A program made the translations under genes and the position numbers. Source: a virus. From it: a stretch of 64,000 bases of DNA. Location: the IMG/VR virus record IMGVR_UViG_3300005617_000007, positions 1 to 64,000 of that record. One strand, given 5' to 3'. Positions 49,378 to 57,165 of this stretch are shown piece by piece (position 1 is the stretch's first letter; each line of letters opens with the position of its first letter). Under the pieces are notes generated by a model. That model was given only the letters and a program-made list of their open reading frames with translations, did not search any database and was not told the DNA's origin.

Positions 49378-49403
49378 TCCCACTCCTGAACCCCTACGCC
49401 CCG

Positions 49404-49415
49404 AGAAATGGAGCA
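49404..49415 (+). promoter_or_regulatory. Conserved leader/RBS motif AGAAATGGAGCA (copy 7)
   Basis: Exact copy four bases before ATG 49420. The leader-internal ATG (49408) is in frame with the gene. Confidence 0.7.
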
Positions 49416-49419
49416 TTTT

Positions 49420-49977
49420 ATGTCAACTGAACCCACTGAATCCTATCTGGACTATGTCCAACCCGAGACCGCCGCAAGTGGTGACCTCGCCCAACTCTCA
49501 AAGCTCGCTGAACTGCAAGCCGGCGCCGAAGCCGAAGTGAAGCGGATCGAAGCCGAATTGAACAAAGCCAAAGAAGTCCTTCGCGATTTCGCCGAACGTC
49601 AGGTGCCTGAACTCATGGACCAGATCGGTATGGCTTCGTTCAAAACCGCCTCCGGCCTGACTGTTGAAGTCGCCGAGACGATCCGCGCCAGTATCCCGAA
49701 AGCGGTTGCCCCGCGTTCCTTTGCCTGGTTACGCGAGCACGGCCATGCGGCCTTGATCAAGCGTGTCGTGACCCTCAGCTTCGGCAAGAATGAAGATGAG
49801 AAGGCCGATGACCTCCGCGCGCGCCTGACCGCCGAAGGCTTTGAAGTCGAGGACCAGACCTCAGTACATGCTCAGACGCTCGGCGCCTGGGTGAAAGAAA
49901 AACTAAGCAAGGGTGAGGAAATCCCCCTGGAGCTGTTTGGCGTACACCGCCAGCGCGTATCGCGCATCAAGGTTTAA
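49420..49977 (+). CDS. Coiled-coil protein of the replication/recombination locus
   Basis: 185 aa. Residues 25-65 form a coiled coil (LSKLAELQAGAEAEVKRIEAELNKAKEVLRDFAERQVPELMDQIG). A compact domain follows: MASFKTASGLTVEVAETIRASIPKAVAPRSFAWLREHGHAALIKRVVTLSFGK...LGAWVKEKLSKGEEIPLELFGVHRQRVSRIKV. This two-part protein is found beside ssDNA-binding-type genes in siphoviruses. Function not established. Confidence 0.6.
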   Translation: MSTEPTESYLDYVQPETAASGDLAQLSKLAELQAGAEAEVKRIEAELNKAKEVLRDFAERQVPELMDQIGMASFKTASGLTVEVAETIRASIPKAVAPRSFAWLREHGHAALIKRVVTLSFGKNEDEKADDLRARLTAEGFEVEDQTSVHAQTLGAWVKEKLSKGEEIPLELFGVHRQRVSRIKV

Positions 49978-50139
49978 TGTCCGGGAGGTCGGGGGAGCGG
50001 AGGTGATGGGCCTCTCCCCTGGCCCGACGGGCACCAAAATTACCGCCACCAGGTTAAGTGTGGGACAGCCGGAGAGTACGGCGTGACTTTTCGACCGGGG
50101 GTCATTAAATAACCCGCTCACTTTGATAGGAAATACATC
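49978..50139 (+). other. Non-coding 162-bp leader upstream of the putative SSB gene
   Basis: No reading frame with a credible start. Contains CCGGGAGG, a GC-rich stretch with dyads such as GGGCCTCTCCCC, and near its end CCGGGGGTCATTAAATAACCC, a small hairpin (GGGT..ACCC). Ends with TTTGATAGGAAATAC before ATG 50140. Possibly a structured mRNA leader; no promoter of the TTTACT family is recognisable here. Confidence 0.4.
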
Positions 50140-50967
50140 ATGGCTACTGAAAAAGCAAGCAAAGAAGTCGGCGCGAAAGCGTCAACCGATCTATCCACCA
50201 ACGTGGATTACGAAGCGTATGCTGGCGCGGGTTTCGAGAACCAAACCAGTGATGACTATGCTATTCCGTTCCTCCAGATTCTCCAGGCTCTGAGCCCCCA
50301 GATTCAGGAAAACGAAGCGTTGCGTCAAGGCATGATCATCAATACCGTTACCGGCGAAGTGTTCGAGGCCAAAAACGGTATCGCGTTTGTTCCAGCTACC
50401 ACCAACCATTGCTACGTCGAGTGGAAACCCCGCGACGCAGGCGGTGGCTTCGTCGGTATCCATGAAGTTCAAAGCGAGCTGGTGCGCGCTTGTATCTCTG
50501 GTCAAGACTTCGGCGTGTACAAGACCCCGGATGGTAATGAGCTGTTGGAAACGTTCTATGTATACGGGATCGCGGTGATGGACGATGGCAGCACCTGCCA
50601 AGCCGTTCTCTCATTCAGCTCGACCAAGATCAAGAAATACAAAGCCTGGCAGACCAAAGCCAAGACGATTCAGATTGCGCTCCCCGACGGTCGCCGCATT
50701 CCGGCTCCGCTGTTCGCGCATCGCTATCGCCTGAAAACGGTCTCCGAGAAAAACACCAAGGGTCAGTTCTACAACTGGGACATTACCTTTGATGGCGAAA
50801 ACGCGCTGGCGTGCCGTCTCGCGCCGTCTGATCCCCTGTTCCAGGAAGCGGTTGCTGTAAAAGCCTTGATTGATAGCGGTAAGGCTCGCGCAGCGTATGA
50901 ATCGCAGGCCCCGGGCTCGGGTGATGATACTGAGCAAGGTTCCGAACCCGGCAAGCCGAAATTCTGA
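50140..50967 (+). CDS. Putative ssDNA-binding/recombination-associated protein
   Basis: 275 aa. YAGAGFENQTSDDYAIPFLQILQALSPQ...GMIINTVTGEVFEAKNGIAFVPATTNHCYVEWKPRDAGGGFVGIH...QAVLSFSSTKIKKYKAWQTKAKTIQI is a conserved phage family with a beta-barrel core that behaves by context like a single-strand binding protein. The acidic C-terminus (GDDTEQGSEPGKPKF) recalls SSB tails. Location between helicases supports a replication role, but direct evidence is lacking. Preceded by a ~160-bp non-coding leader and followed by a terminator. Confidence 0.6.
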   Translation: MATEKASKEVGAKASTDLSTNVDYEAYAGAGFENQTSDDYAIPFLQILQALSPQIQENEALRQGMIINTVTGEVFEAKNGIAFVPATTNHCYVEWKPRDAGGGFVGIHEVQSELVRACISGQDFGVYKTPDGNELLETFYVYGIAVMDDGSTCQAVLSFSSTKIKKYKAWQTKAKTIQIALPDGRRIPAPLFAHRYRLKTVSEKNTKGQFYNWDITFDGENALACRLAPSDPLFQEAVAVKALIDSGKARAAYESQAPGSGDDTEQGSEPGKPKF

Positions 50968-50988
50968 TCACGCTCGCTGCGGACCTTT

Positions 50989-51011
50989 AGGGGGCTTCGG
51001 CCCCCTCTTTT
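50989..51011 (+). terminator. Rho-independent terminator
   Basis: Stem AGGGGGC (50989-50995), TTCG, GCCCCCT (51000-51006), then CTTTTT. Ends the transcript of the putative SSB gene. Confidence 0.85.
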
Positions 51012-51014
51012 TCG

Positions 51015-51026
51015 AGAAATGGAGCA
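51015..51026 (+). promoter_or_regulatory. Conserved leader/RBS motif AGAAATGGAGCA (copy 8)
   Basis: Exact copy just after the terminator and eight bases before ATG 51035. No promoter of the TTTACT family lies between terminator and leader, so this gene may depend on read-through or the leader may act after processing. Confidence 0.65.
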
Positions 51027-51034
51027 CGCCCATC

Positions 51035-52234
51035 ATGTCAAATTGGTCACCCCAGCAGGTCCACGCGCTTGATGCTGTTGGGCGCTGGTTACAAACTAAA
51101 GACAAACCGTTCTTTCAGCTTGCCGGATACGCCGGCACCGGGAAGACAACGTTGGCCAAGCACCTCGCTTCGACCGTCAAGGGTCCCGTCTACTTCGCAG
51201 CGTACACCGGGAAGGCGGCACACGTTCTGACCAAAGCCGGCGCGACGAATGTCAGCACAATCCATAAGCTGATCTATACGCCCAAAGATAAATCACAGCA
51301 ACGGCTGAAGGACCTCGAAGCCGAACGCGCGAAATTCATGGCGCAGAGTCCTCCGCCCAAAACACTGATCGAGAAAGTTGAAGCCGCGATCCACGCCGAG
51401 AAGATGAACTTGGCGCGTCCGATGTTTCAGCTGAATATGGAAAGCCCCCTGTTTGAAGCCGCGCTCCTGGTTGTGGACGAATACTCCATGATTGACGAAG
51501 TGATGGGTGAGGACCTTCTGAGCTTCAAGTGCCCAATCCTCCTCCTCGGCGATCCGGGACAGCTCCCGCCGGTAAAGGGCAACAGCTATTTCACCGGCAA
51601 GCCTGATCTGCTCCTGACCGAAATCCACCGCCAGGCGACCGATAACCCGATCATCTGGATGTCCAAGGAGATTCGGGAAGGCCGCGAGCTACGCCCAGGC
51701 ACCTACGGCGAAAGCCGTGTGGTGCCGCAGGCACGTATGCCCCGGGAAGAACTCGCCGCCGCGGTCCTCGCTACAGACCAGCTCCTTGTTGGGCGTAACG
51801 CCACCCGCACAAGCTCGAACGGTCGCACCCGGGAATTGCTGAAGCGGTCCTCGACGCTACCGCAGGAAGGCGACAAACTTGTCTGTCTTCGGAACAACCA
51901 CGATATTGGTTTGTTGAACGGACAAATCTGGAGGGCTCGGGTTGATAGCGTATTCGACGGCGAACACGTCATCATGGATATTGAAAGCGATGACAGCGCG
52001 CGCGTCGAGGTAATTGCCCACGCCGATTATTTCCACGGCAAGCAGCCCGAGTATTGGGCGCGGAAGGACGCCGAGGAATTTGACTATGGTTATGCCCTCA
52101 CGGTTCATAAATCGCAGGGGTCCCAATGGAATAACGTGCTGTTGTTTGATGAGTGGCATGGCAAGGATCGGCGTCAATGGCTTTACACCGCCGTTACCCG
52201 CGCCGCCGAGCGCATCGACATCGTTATGATGTAG
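51035..52234 (+). CDS. SF1 helicase (RecD/Dda-like)
   Basis: 399 aa from ATG 51035. Walker A GYAGTGKTT (31-39), Walker B VVDEYSM, motif III LGDPGQLPPV, IHRQ (motif IV), and C-terminal YALTVHKSQGSQWNNVLLFDE and LYTAVTRAAERI (motifs V and VI). Domain order and size are those of RecD2/Dda-type 5'-3' DNA helicases. Likely used in replication fork progress or recombination. Confidence 0.9.
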   Translation: MSNWSPQQVHALDAVGRWLQTKDKPFFQLAGYAGTGKTTLAKHLASTVKGPVYFAAYTGKAAHVLTKAGATNVSTIHKLIYTPKDKSQQRLKDLEAERAKFMAQSPPPKTLIEKVEAAIHAEKMNLARPMFQLNMESPLFEAALLVVDEYSMIDEVMGEDLLSFKCPILLLGDPGQLPPVKGNSYFTGKPDLLLTEIHRQATDNPIIWMSKEIREGRELRPGTYGESRVVPQARMPREELAAAVLATDQLLVGRNATRTSSNGRTRELLKRSSTLPQEGDKLVCLRNNHDIGLLNGQIWRARVDSVFDGEHVIMDIESDDSARVEVIAHADYFHGKQPEYWARKDAEEFDYGYALTVHKSQGSQWNNVLLFDEWHGKDRRQWLYTAVTRAAERIDIVMM

Positions 52235-52256
52235 CCCAAACGACAGGAGCGCAGCT

Positions 52257-54119
52257 ATGATAGATACCTCACATTTCAGCCTTAATCGCGGAGCCCGTCG
52301 CATGCATGGTCCTCAAGTACCTTACTCACAAGAATTACACGCCCAAAAATATCGCGGTGAACGCGAATCCTTCCGGGAGGCAATGAACCGGGTTGCGTCA
52401 GCCCTCAAAGACGATGATGCTCACTTCGCGGATTTCCGCGACACGCTACTGAATATGCGCTTCCTCCCGGCGGGCCGTATCCAGTCAGCGGTTGGATCGA
52501 CAAGACAGGTAACGCCGTACAACTGTTATGTCTCGGGAACGATTGAAGATGCCTTCGTTGACGGTCCCTCAAGTATTATGGGGCGCGCCTCCGAAGCCGC
52601 GGCGACGATGCGGATGGGCGGCGGGATCGGATACGATTTCAGCACCCTCCGTCCGCGCGGCGACCTGATCCGCAAGCTCCAGTCTCACTCCTCCGGTCCA
52701 ATCAGTTTCATGCACATCTATGACGCGGTTTGTAAATGCGTCGCGTCCTCCGGCCACCGCCGTGGCGCACAAATGGGGGTCCTCCGCGTGGACCACCCGG
52801 ATATTGAAGAATTCATTCACGCCAAGCAGCCCGGTAAAGAAGTTCAGCCGCTCTGGAACATGGTCGCCGACCTTCCAGAAGGTCCCGAAAAGGCCCAGCT
52901 TGTACAATCCCTACAACAGACCCTCAAGCTCACCGGCTTCAACGTCTCCGTCGCAATCACCGACCAGTTCATGGAGTGCATCATCAGCGGCAAGCCGTTT
53001 CCTCTGACGTTCGAGGGCCGGACCTATCGCGAAGTTGACGCCGCCGCGCTCTGGGATTCAATCATGCGGGGAACCTGGGACTGGGCGGAGCCCGGCGTGC
53101 TTTTTATCGACGCAATCAACCGGATGAACAACCTGTATTATTGCGAGACGATAGCCGCGACGAATCCGTGCGGGGAACAGCCCCTGCCGCCGAACGGTGC
53201 GTGTTTGTTGGGCTCTTTCAACCTGGCTCAGTACATTCACAAATCCGGGAATGAATACGCCTTCGATTGGGACCAATTCAAGGAGGACATTCCAATTGTC
53301 GTGCGCGCAATGGACAACGTCGTTGACCGCGCGATCTATCCGCTGGAGGCCCAGAAACTCGAAGCCCAAAGCAAGCGGCGCATGGGGCTCGGGATCACCG
53401 CGCTGGCCAATGCTGCGGAAGCCCTGGGCAAGCCCTACGGTTCTCAATCCTTCCTCGCCTTCGAGGCGGAGGTGCTGGATACGCTGCGTGATGAGACCTA
53501 TCTGGCCAGCTCGCTTATCGCGAAGGACAAGGGGTCATTCCCGCTGTTCGACGCCGAGAAGTATCTGGCCGGTGAATTCGTCAGGACGCTTCGTGATGAT
53601 GTCAAGGCGTCGATCAAGAAACACGGCATGCGTAACTCGCATTTGACTTCGATCGCTCCGTGCGGAACAATCAGCCTATGTGCTGACAATATCTCCTCCT
53701 CGATTGAGCCGGTGTTCGCATACGCCTTCGACCGTACCGTGCAGGAATTCGACGGCCCGCGGATCGAAACGGTGACGGACTACGGCGCCCGCGTGTTCGG
53801 CGTTCGGGGCAAGACCGCTGACAAGGTAACGGTCCAGGAGCATGTCAGTGCTTTGGTAGTCGCCGCCCAGCGCGTCGATAGCGCCGTGAGCAAGACCTGC
53901 AACGTGCCTTCGGATATTGGTTGGGAGGATTTCAAGGGCGTCTATACCTCCGCCTGGGAAGGCGGCGCCAAAGGTTGTACCACCTTCCGGCTCGGCGGTA
54001 AGCGCGCGGGAATCCTCGTGTCCAAAGATGATGGCGCCGATACCGCGGACGAAAAGCCTGCGGAAGCGGAAAGCTATTGCCGCATTGATCCGGCCTCGGG
54101 CCGTCGGGAGTGCGAATGA
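52257..54119 (+). CDS. Class II (B12-dependent) ribonucleotide reductase
   Basis: 620 aa. FLPAGRIQSAVGSTRQVTPYNCYVSG (active-site C90), NPCGEQPLPP (N303, C305, E307), APCGTISL, and a C-terminal cysteine pair in SYCRIDPASGRREC (C608, C619) for re-reduction. No small subunit gene accompanies it, and the lack of a radical-generating subunit plus sequence style indicate the adenosylcobalamin-dependent class. It makes deoxynucleotides for phage replication and works whether or not oxygen is present. ATGA overlap with the UDG-like gene. Confidence 0.9.
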   Translation: MIDTSHFSLNRGARRMHGPQVPYSQELHAQKYRGERESFREAMNRVASALKDDDAHFADFRDTLLNMRFLPAGRIQSAVGSTRQVTPYNCYVSGTIEDAFVDGPSSIMGRASEAAATMRMGGGIGYDFSTLRPRGDLIRKLQSHSSGPISFMHIYDAVCKCVASSGHRRGAQMGVLRVDHPDIEEFIHAKQPGKEVQPLWNMVADLPEGPEKAQLVQSLQQTLKLTGFNVSVAITDQFMECIISGKPFPLTFEGRTYREVDAAALWDSIMRGTWDWAEPGVLFIDAINRMNNLYYCETIAATNPCGEQPLPPNGACLLGSFNLAQYIHKSGNEYAFDWDQFKEDIPIVVRAMDNVVDRAIYPLEAQKLEAQSKRRMGLGITALANAAEALGKPYGSQSFLAFEAEVLDTLRDETYLASSLIAKDKGSFPLFDAEKYLAGEFVRTLRDDVKASIKKHGMRNSHLTSIAPCGTISLCADNISSSIEPVFAYAFDRTVQEFDGPRIETVTDYGARVFGVRGKTADKVTVQEHVSALVVAAQRVDSAVSKTCNVPSDIGWEDFKGVYTSAWEGGAKGCTTFRLGGKRAGILVSKDDGADTADEKPAEAESYCRIDPASGRRECE

Positions 54120-54616
54120 AGCCGCTGCTAGTGGGCCAGGCTCCGGGGCCCAACACAGACCCGGACCTGCCACTGGCGCCCTTCCCGCGGTCCTCCGCGG
54201 GAGGTCGGCTTGCCGAGTTCGCCGGCCTTACCGCTGACGAATATCTCGACCTGTTCGACCGTACCAACCTGCTCCATACGTTCCCGGGACGCACCAAGCG
54301 CGACGATAAGTGGCCGGCGCGGCACGCGGAGATAGCCGCCAGCGCCATGAAGCCCTTGTTGGGCGGTCGCTCGCTGATCCTTGTTGGGCGTAATGTCGCT
54401 GAAGCCTTCGGTTATCCGGCCCAACACCTCGACTTCCACCAGTGGTTCTTCGACCCCAAGTGGAAGTATTCTGTTTCAGTGGTCCCGCATACCTCGGGGC
54501 GGTCGCACTGGTATCGTAAACCGGGGAACATGGAACTGGCCAAGAACTACTGGGAAGAAGCCATCAGACGTTTCGGTGGCAGCGAAGTTAATTTGCGGTT
54601 GGTTAAAAAAGTTTAG
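54116..54616 (+). CDS. Uracil-DNA glycosylase superfamily-like protein
   Basis: 166 aa from ATG 54116. VGQAPGPNTDPDLPLAPFPRSSAGGRL (motif I-like GQAPGP) and VPHTSGRSHWYRKPGN (motif II-like HTSGRS with N138) follow the UDG superfamily pattern GxxPG...HPSG...N. The catalytic Asp of family 1 is not in the usual place, so activity is uncertain. In a phage with hydroxymethyl-dU-derived bases it could process a modified base, guard host uracil repair, or have lost activity. Confidence 0.6.
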   Translation: MKPLLVGQAPGPNTDPDLPLAPFPRSSAGGRLAEFAGLTADEYLDLFDRTNLLHTFPGRTKRDDKWPARHAEIAASAMKPLLGGRSLILVGRNVAEAFGYPAQHLDFHQWFFDPKWKYSVSVVPHTSGRSHWYRKPGNMELAKNYWEEAIRRFGGSEVNLRLVKKV

Positions 54617-54625
54617 TCAAACCAC

Positions 54626-54654
54626 TTTACTTTTTCGGCGGTTGGTCCTAAGAT
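54626..54654 (+). promoter_or_regulatory. Phage early-type promoter P6 (TTTACT-N17-TAAGAT)
   Basis: TTTACT 54626-54631 and a weaker -10 TAAGAT 54649-54654, spacer 17. Followed by the leader at 54691-54702. Confidence 0.55.
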
Positions 54655-54690
54655 TCGATTCACGGTTGAACAAACGCCGAACCAAACCCG

Positions 54691-54702
54691 AGAAATGGAG
54701 CA
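54691..54702 (+). promoter_or_regulatory. Conserved leader/RBS motif AGAAATGGAGCA (copy 9)
   Basis: Exact copy, ATG 54709 seven bases downstream. Preceded by P6. Confidence 0.7.
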
Positions 54703-54708
54703 AACAAA

Positions 54709-55386
54709 ATGAAATCAGTTACCTTCAATGAAATCGCGTACACCTCGAAATCGCTTGAAAAGATGTCTGGACCTGAACTGGTCGCCCTCCACAACGAGGT
54801 AGTTGGTAGTTTTACCGCCCACACCCTCAAACTCGTTACCCGTTTTGCTGACAAAGTCTCCGCTGTTAAACGTACCTGGAACGCGCTTCAATCGCTTCCG
54901 GCTCCGGTCGAAGTCGCCGCCGTCGGCGTTACCTCGAAAGAGACTGCGGTGGCTGTCGGTAAAAAGCAACTTGAGAAAGTTCTGAAGGAAGCCGTTGCGG
55001 TCAAGGCCAAAGCCTTCCGCGGCACGAACCTCGCACCCGATGATCACAAGGCTCCTCGCCCATGCCGCGCCGGCTCGAAACAAGCCGCGTTGGTTGACCT
55101 CCTCCAAACCAAAGGCGGTGTGACGATGGAACAACTGATCGCCGGTCTCGCGTTCGGCAAAAAACCCTGGATTGAAGCCACCGTTCGCTCGGGCTTCGGT
55201 TGGGACCTGAAACAGAAAGGCTACGGCGTCCAATCCTTTGTGGATGAAGAAGGCGTTGAGCGTTTTGAACTGGTAGTCACCCTAGGCTATTCTGTGCCGG
55301 CCCATACGCCGTTGCGCGGAAAAGCGAAGGCCCAAGCTGCCGCCCAGGCCAAGCAGACTTCTCTGTTTGACCCGGTGACAGAATAA
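54709..55386 (+). CDS. DUF3489-like winged-helix protein, paralog 1
   Basis: 225 aa. The C-terminal module RAGSKQAALVDLLQTKGGVTMEQLIAGLAFGKKPWIEATVRSGFGWDLKQKGYGVQS matches the DUF3489 style (a winged-helix-like domain with a conserved G[ST]K.A..V..L and a W-containing third helix). A ~110-residue helical N-terminal extension (SPELVALHNEVVGSFTAHTL-like) precedes it. Likely a DNA-binding protein. The paralog at 55475 has its own promoter-leader unit. Confidence 0.65.
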   Translation: MKSVTFNEIAYTSKSLEKMSGPELVALHNEVVGSFTAHTLKLVTRFADKVSAVKRTWNALQSLPAPVEVAAVGVTSKETAVAVGKKQLEKVLKEAVAVKAKAFRGTNLAPDDHKAPRPCRAGSKQAALVDLLQTKGGVTMEQLIAGLAFGKKPWIEATVRSGFGWDLKQKGYGVQSFVDEEGVERFELVVTLGYSVPAHTPLRGKAKAQAAAQAKQTSLFDPVTE

Positions 55387-55401
55387 AAATAACGTACCCG
55401 C

Positions 55402-55430
55402 TTTACTTTTTCTGCTCGATATTTTACGGT
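55402..55430 (+). promoter_or_regulatory. Phage early-type promoter P7 (TTTACT-N17-TACGGT, weak -10)
   Basis: TTTACT 55402-55407 in CTTTACTTTTTCTGC. The best-spaced -10 (TACGGT, 55425-55430) is weak, but the -35 block is identical to the other members. Followed by leader 55457-55468. Confidence 0.45.
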
Positions 55431-55456
55431 TGAACCTCCGTCCATTATCGGACGCT

Positions 55457-55468
55457 AGAAATGGAGCA
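55457..55468 (+). promoter_or_regulatory. Conserved leader/RBS motif AGAAATGGAGCA (copy 10)
   Basis: Exact copy. ATG 55475 follows at seven bases; an earlier in-frame codon at 55430 was rejected. Confidence 0.7.
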
Positions 55469-55474
55469 TACGTT

Positions 55475-55936
55475 ATGAACTTTTCAACAGATAGTAAGCA
55501 AAAACCCCCGCCGTTTCAACCGGAACGGCGAAAGAGCAGTGACCGCCGGGCCGATACTCGGCGCCACGTCGCCGCTCGAATCTTTCTGCGTGGTACGAAC
55601 CTTCAGCCGCCCGGATACCCGCTCAAATCCTGCCTTGCTGGCACCAAGCAGTCCATTCTCGTGGATATGTTGCGGAAACCGGAAGGCGCGACGATGAGCG
55701 AGCTGATTGAGGCGCTTTCTGGGGGCTCGCGGCCTTGGACTGAGGCCACTGTCCGCTCCGGGTTCGGATGGGACTTGAAACAGAAGGGCTATGGCGTTCG
55801 CTCGGAATTTGACTCAACGGGTCAGGAGCACTTTCACCTGATCATGCCGAAGGGTTGCCGAATTCCAAAGCATGCGACCGAAAGAACGCCCTTGCGGCGT
55901 CGGACCGCGCACAAACCGTCCAAAACAAAACACTAA
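55475..55936 (+). CDS. DUF3489-like winged-helix protein, paralog 2
   Basis: 153 aa from ATG 55475. Shares with the preceding gene the core LKSCLAGTKQSILVDMLRKPEGATMSELIEAL...PWTEATVRSGFGWDLKQKGYGV, about 30 residues of which are nearly identical. The N-terminal ~45 residues are basic and disordered-looking (KPPPFQPERRKSSDRRADTRRH). Probably nucleic-acid binding. Terminated by a hairpin. Confidence 0.65.
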   Translation: MNFSTDSKQKPPPFQPERRKSSDRRADTRRHVAARIFLRGTNLQPPGYPLKSCLAGTKQSILVDMLRKPEGATMSELIEALSGGSRPWTEATVRSGFGWDLKQKGYGVRSEFDSTGQEHFHLIMPKGCRIPKHATERTPLRRRTAHKPSKTKH

Positions 55937-55943
55937 AAGATTG

Positions 55944-55967
55944 GGAGGGCTCTGGCCCTCCTCTTTT
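55944..55967 (+). terminator. Rho-independent terminator
   Basis: Stem GGAGGGC (55944-55950), TCTG loop, GCCCTCC (55955-55961), then TCTTTTC. Separates the DUF3489-like unit from the hypermodification genes. Confidence 0.75.
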
Positions 55968-55978
55968 CGGGAGCCCGC

Positions 55979-56851
55979 ATGAGCCGTAATTACGAAAGGC
56001 TGGACATTGAAACGTTCGGCGATCACCTCTTGACCAGCTATGACCTCGACCCGATTTATGTTGCGCTTGTAGACGCTCGACAAAATGGGGCTTACAATCT
56101 TGCTCAGGTACAGCGTTGGCTTATCGCCTATTGGTGCTACTACCACGCAGGCGTCGCGAGCTTTCTGAGCGAACACGAAGGGAATGACTTCTGGTTCTGG
56201 ATGCGCGAGGCCGCGTTGAATGAACGCGAGTCGCCGGCTGGAGGTCGCTGGCCGCGGGGGCATGAGCGCCGTCACTTCCGGGCGAAGATAGCGACTGACG
56301 CGGTGGAAGCCCTACGCCAACGCTACGGCAATCAGCCGGAGAACATGGTATATTACATGTATGCGACCAATGATCAGATACCGCTCACGATGGGGCTGGT
56401 ATCTTCTCGGGCTCAAAGCCACTGGGGCTTCGGTCCATGGATTGGGTTCAAGATCGCAGACATGATCGACCGTGTGTTGGGCGTTCGGGTTGATTTCGAC
56501 GCCGCCGCAGTATTCATGTTCAAGGACCCGGAGAAGGCGGCGATGATGCTCTGGGAACAGCGTGAGGCGCACAAGTACCCGGAAGGGGCGAAGCCGAAGC
56601 GCGAGGTTATCTTGAAAGGTGTCACAGCCTATCTTGAAAAGACCTTTGCAAAGCACCGCGCGCCGCCGCTCGGCGACCGCGCCATCAACATTCAGGAGGT
56701 TGAGACCGTTCTGTGTAAGTGGAAAAGCCACATGAATGGTCACTATCCGCTCTGGAACGATATTGACGAAATAAACAACGGATTGGAGCCCTGGGTGTCG
56801 GATAGCCCGGCGGCTGCACAGTTTCTCGATTGCATGCCCAAAAGGAAATAG
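55979..56851 (+). CDS. aGPT-type pyrophosphorylase, clade 2-like (thymine hypermodification)
   Basis: 290 aa. The pattern [48 protein letters not shown]...[17 protein letters not shown] is that of the predicted alpha-glutamyl/putrescinyl thymine pyrophosphorylase family, clade 2. These phage enzymes displace pyrophosphate from activated hydroxymethyl-dU in DNA with an amino-acid or polyamine group. It would install the side chain, possibly glycine by analogy with phage M6. A second, diverged member is encoded at 60287. Heads the hypermodification operon. Confidence 0.75.
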   Translation: MSRNYERLDIETFGDHLLTSYDLDPIYVALVDARQNGAYNLAQVQRWLIAYWCYYHAGVASFLSEHEGNDFWFWMREAALNERESPAGGRWPRGHERRHFRAKIATDAVEALRQRYGNQPENMVYYMYATNDQIPLTMGLVSSRAQSHWGFGPWIGFKIADMIDRVLGVRVDFDAAAVFMFKDPEKAAMMLWEQREAHKYPEGAKPKREVILKGVTAYLEKTFAKHRAPPLGDRAINIQEVETVLCKWKSHMNGHYPLWNDIDEINNGLEPWVSDSPAAAQFLDCMPKRK

Positions 56852-56853
56852 TG

Positions 56854-57165
56854 ATGACCATAGTCAAAATGAGCGGCGCCCGAGTCGCCGAATTACAACG
56901 CCTGGAACAAGCCGTGCGGATGGCGCGAGAGGAGTTAGAGAAATACACGGAGGCCAGCTTGGTTGAATCCCCGGCGAAGCCCGGGGACATTGTCGAAATC
57001 ACCGGCTATTCGTATCGCGGAAGCAGTATGCAAGTTGTGCGCATAGCCTTAATCAGCGAGGGCCGCGGGCAATTCCACTGGCGCGCAACCGGGTTTGTGC
57101 TCAAGAAAGACGGCACCCCGGGCCTGAATCACGCCGAGACCTATTGGGAGATTGAACCGTGCTAG
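56854..57165 (+). CDS. Hypothetical protein in hypermodification operon
   Basis: 103 aa from ATG 56854 with AAGGAA upstream. A helical N-terminal third (SGARVAELQRLEQAVRMAREELEKYTE) is followed by a compact domain (PGDIVEITGYSYRGSSMQVVRIALISEGRGQFHWRATGFVLKKDG). It may be an SH3-like fold. Overlaps the PLP enzyme by 7 nt, suggesting coupled expression. Function unknown. Confidence 0.55.
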   Translation: MTIVKMSGARVAELQRLEQAVRMAREELEKYTEASLVESPAKPGDIVEITGYSYRGSSMQVVRIALISEGRGQFHWRATGFVLKKDGTPGLNHAETYWEIEPC

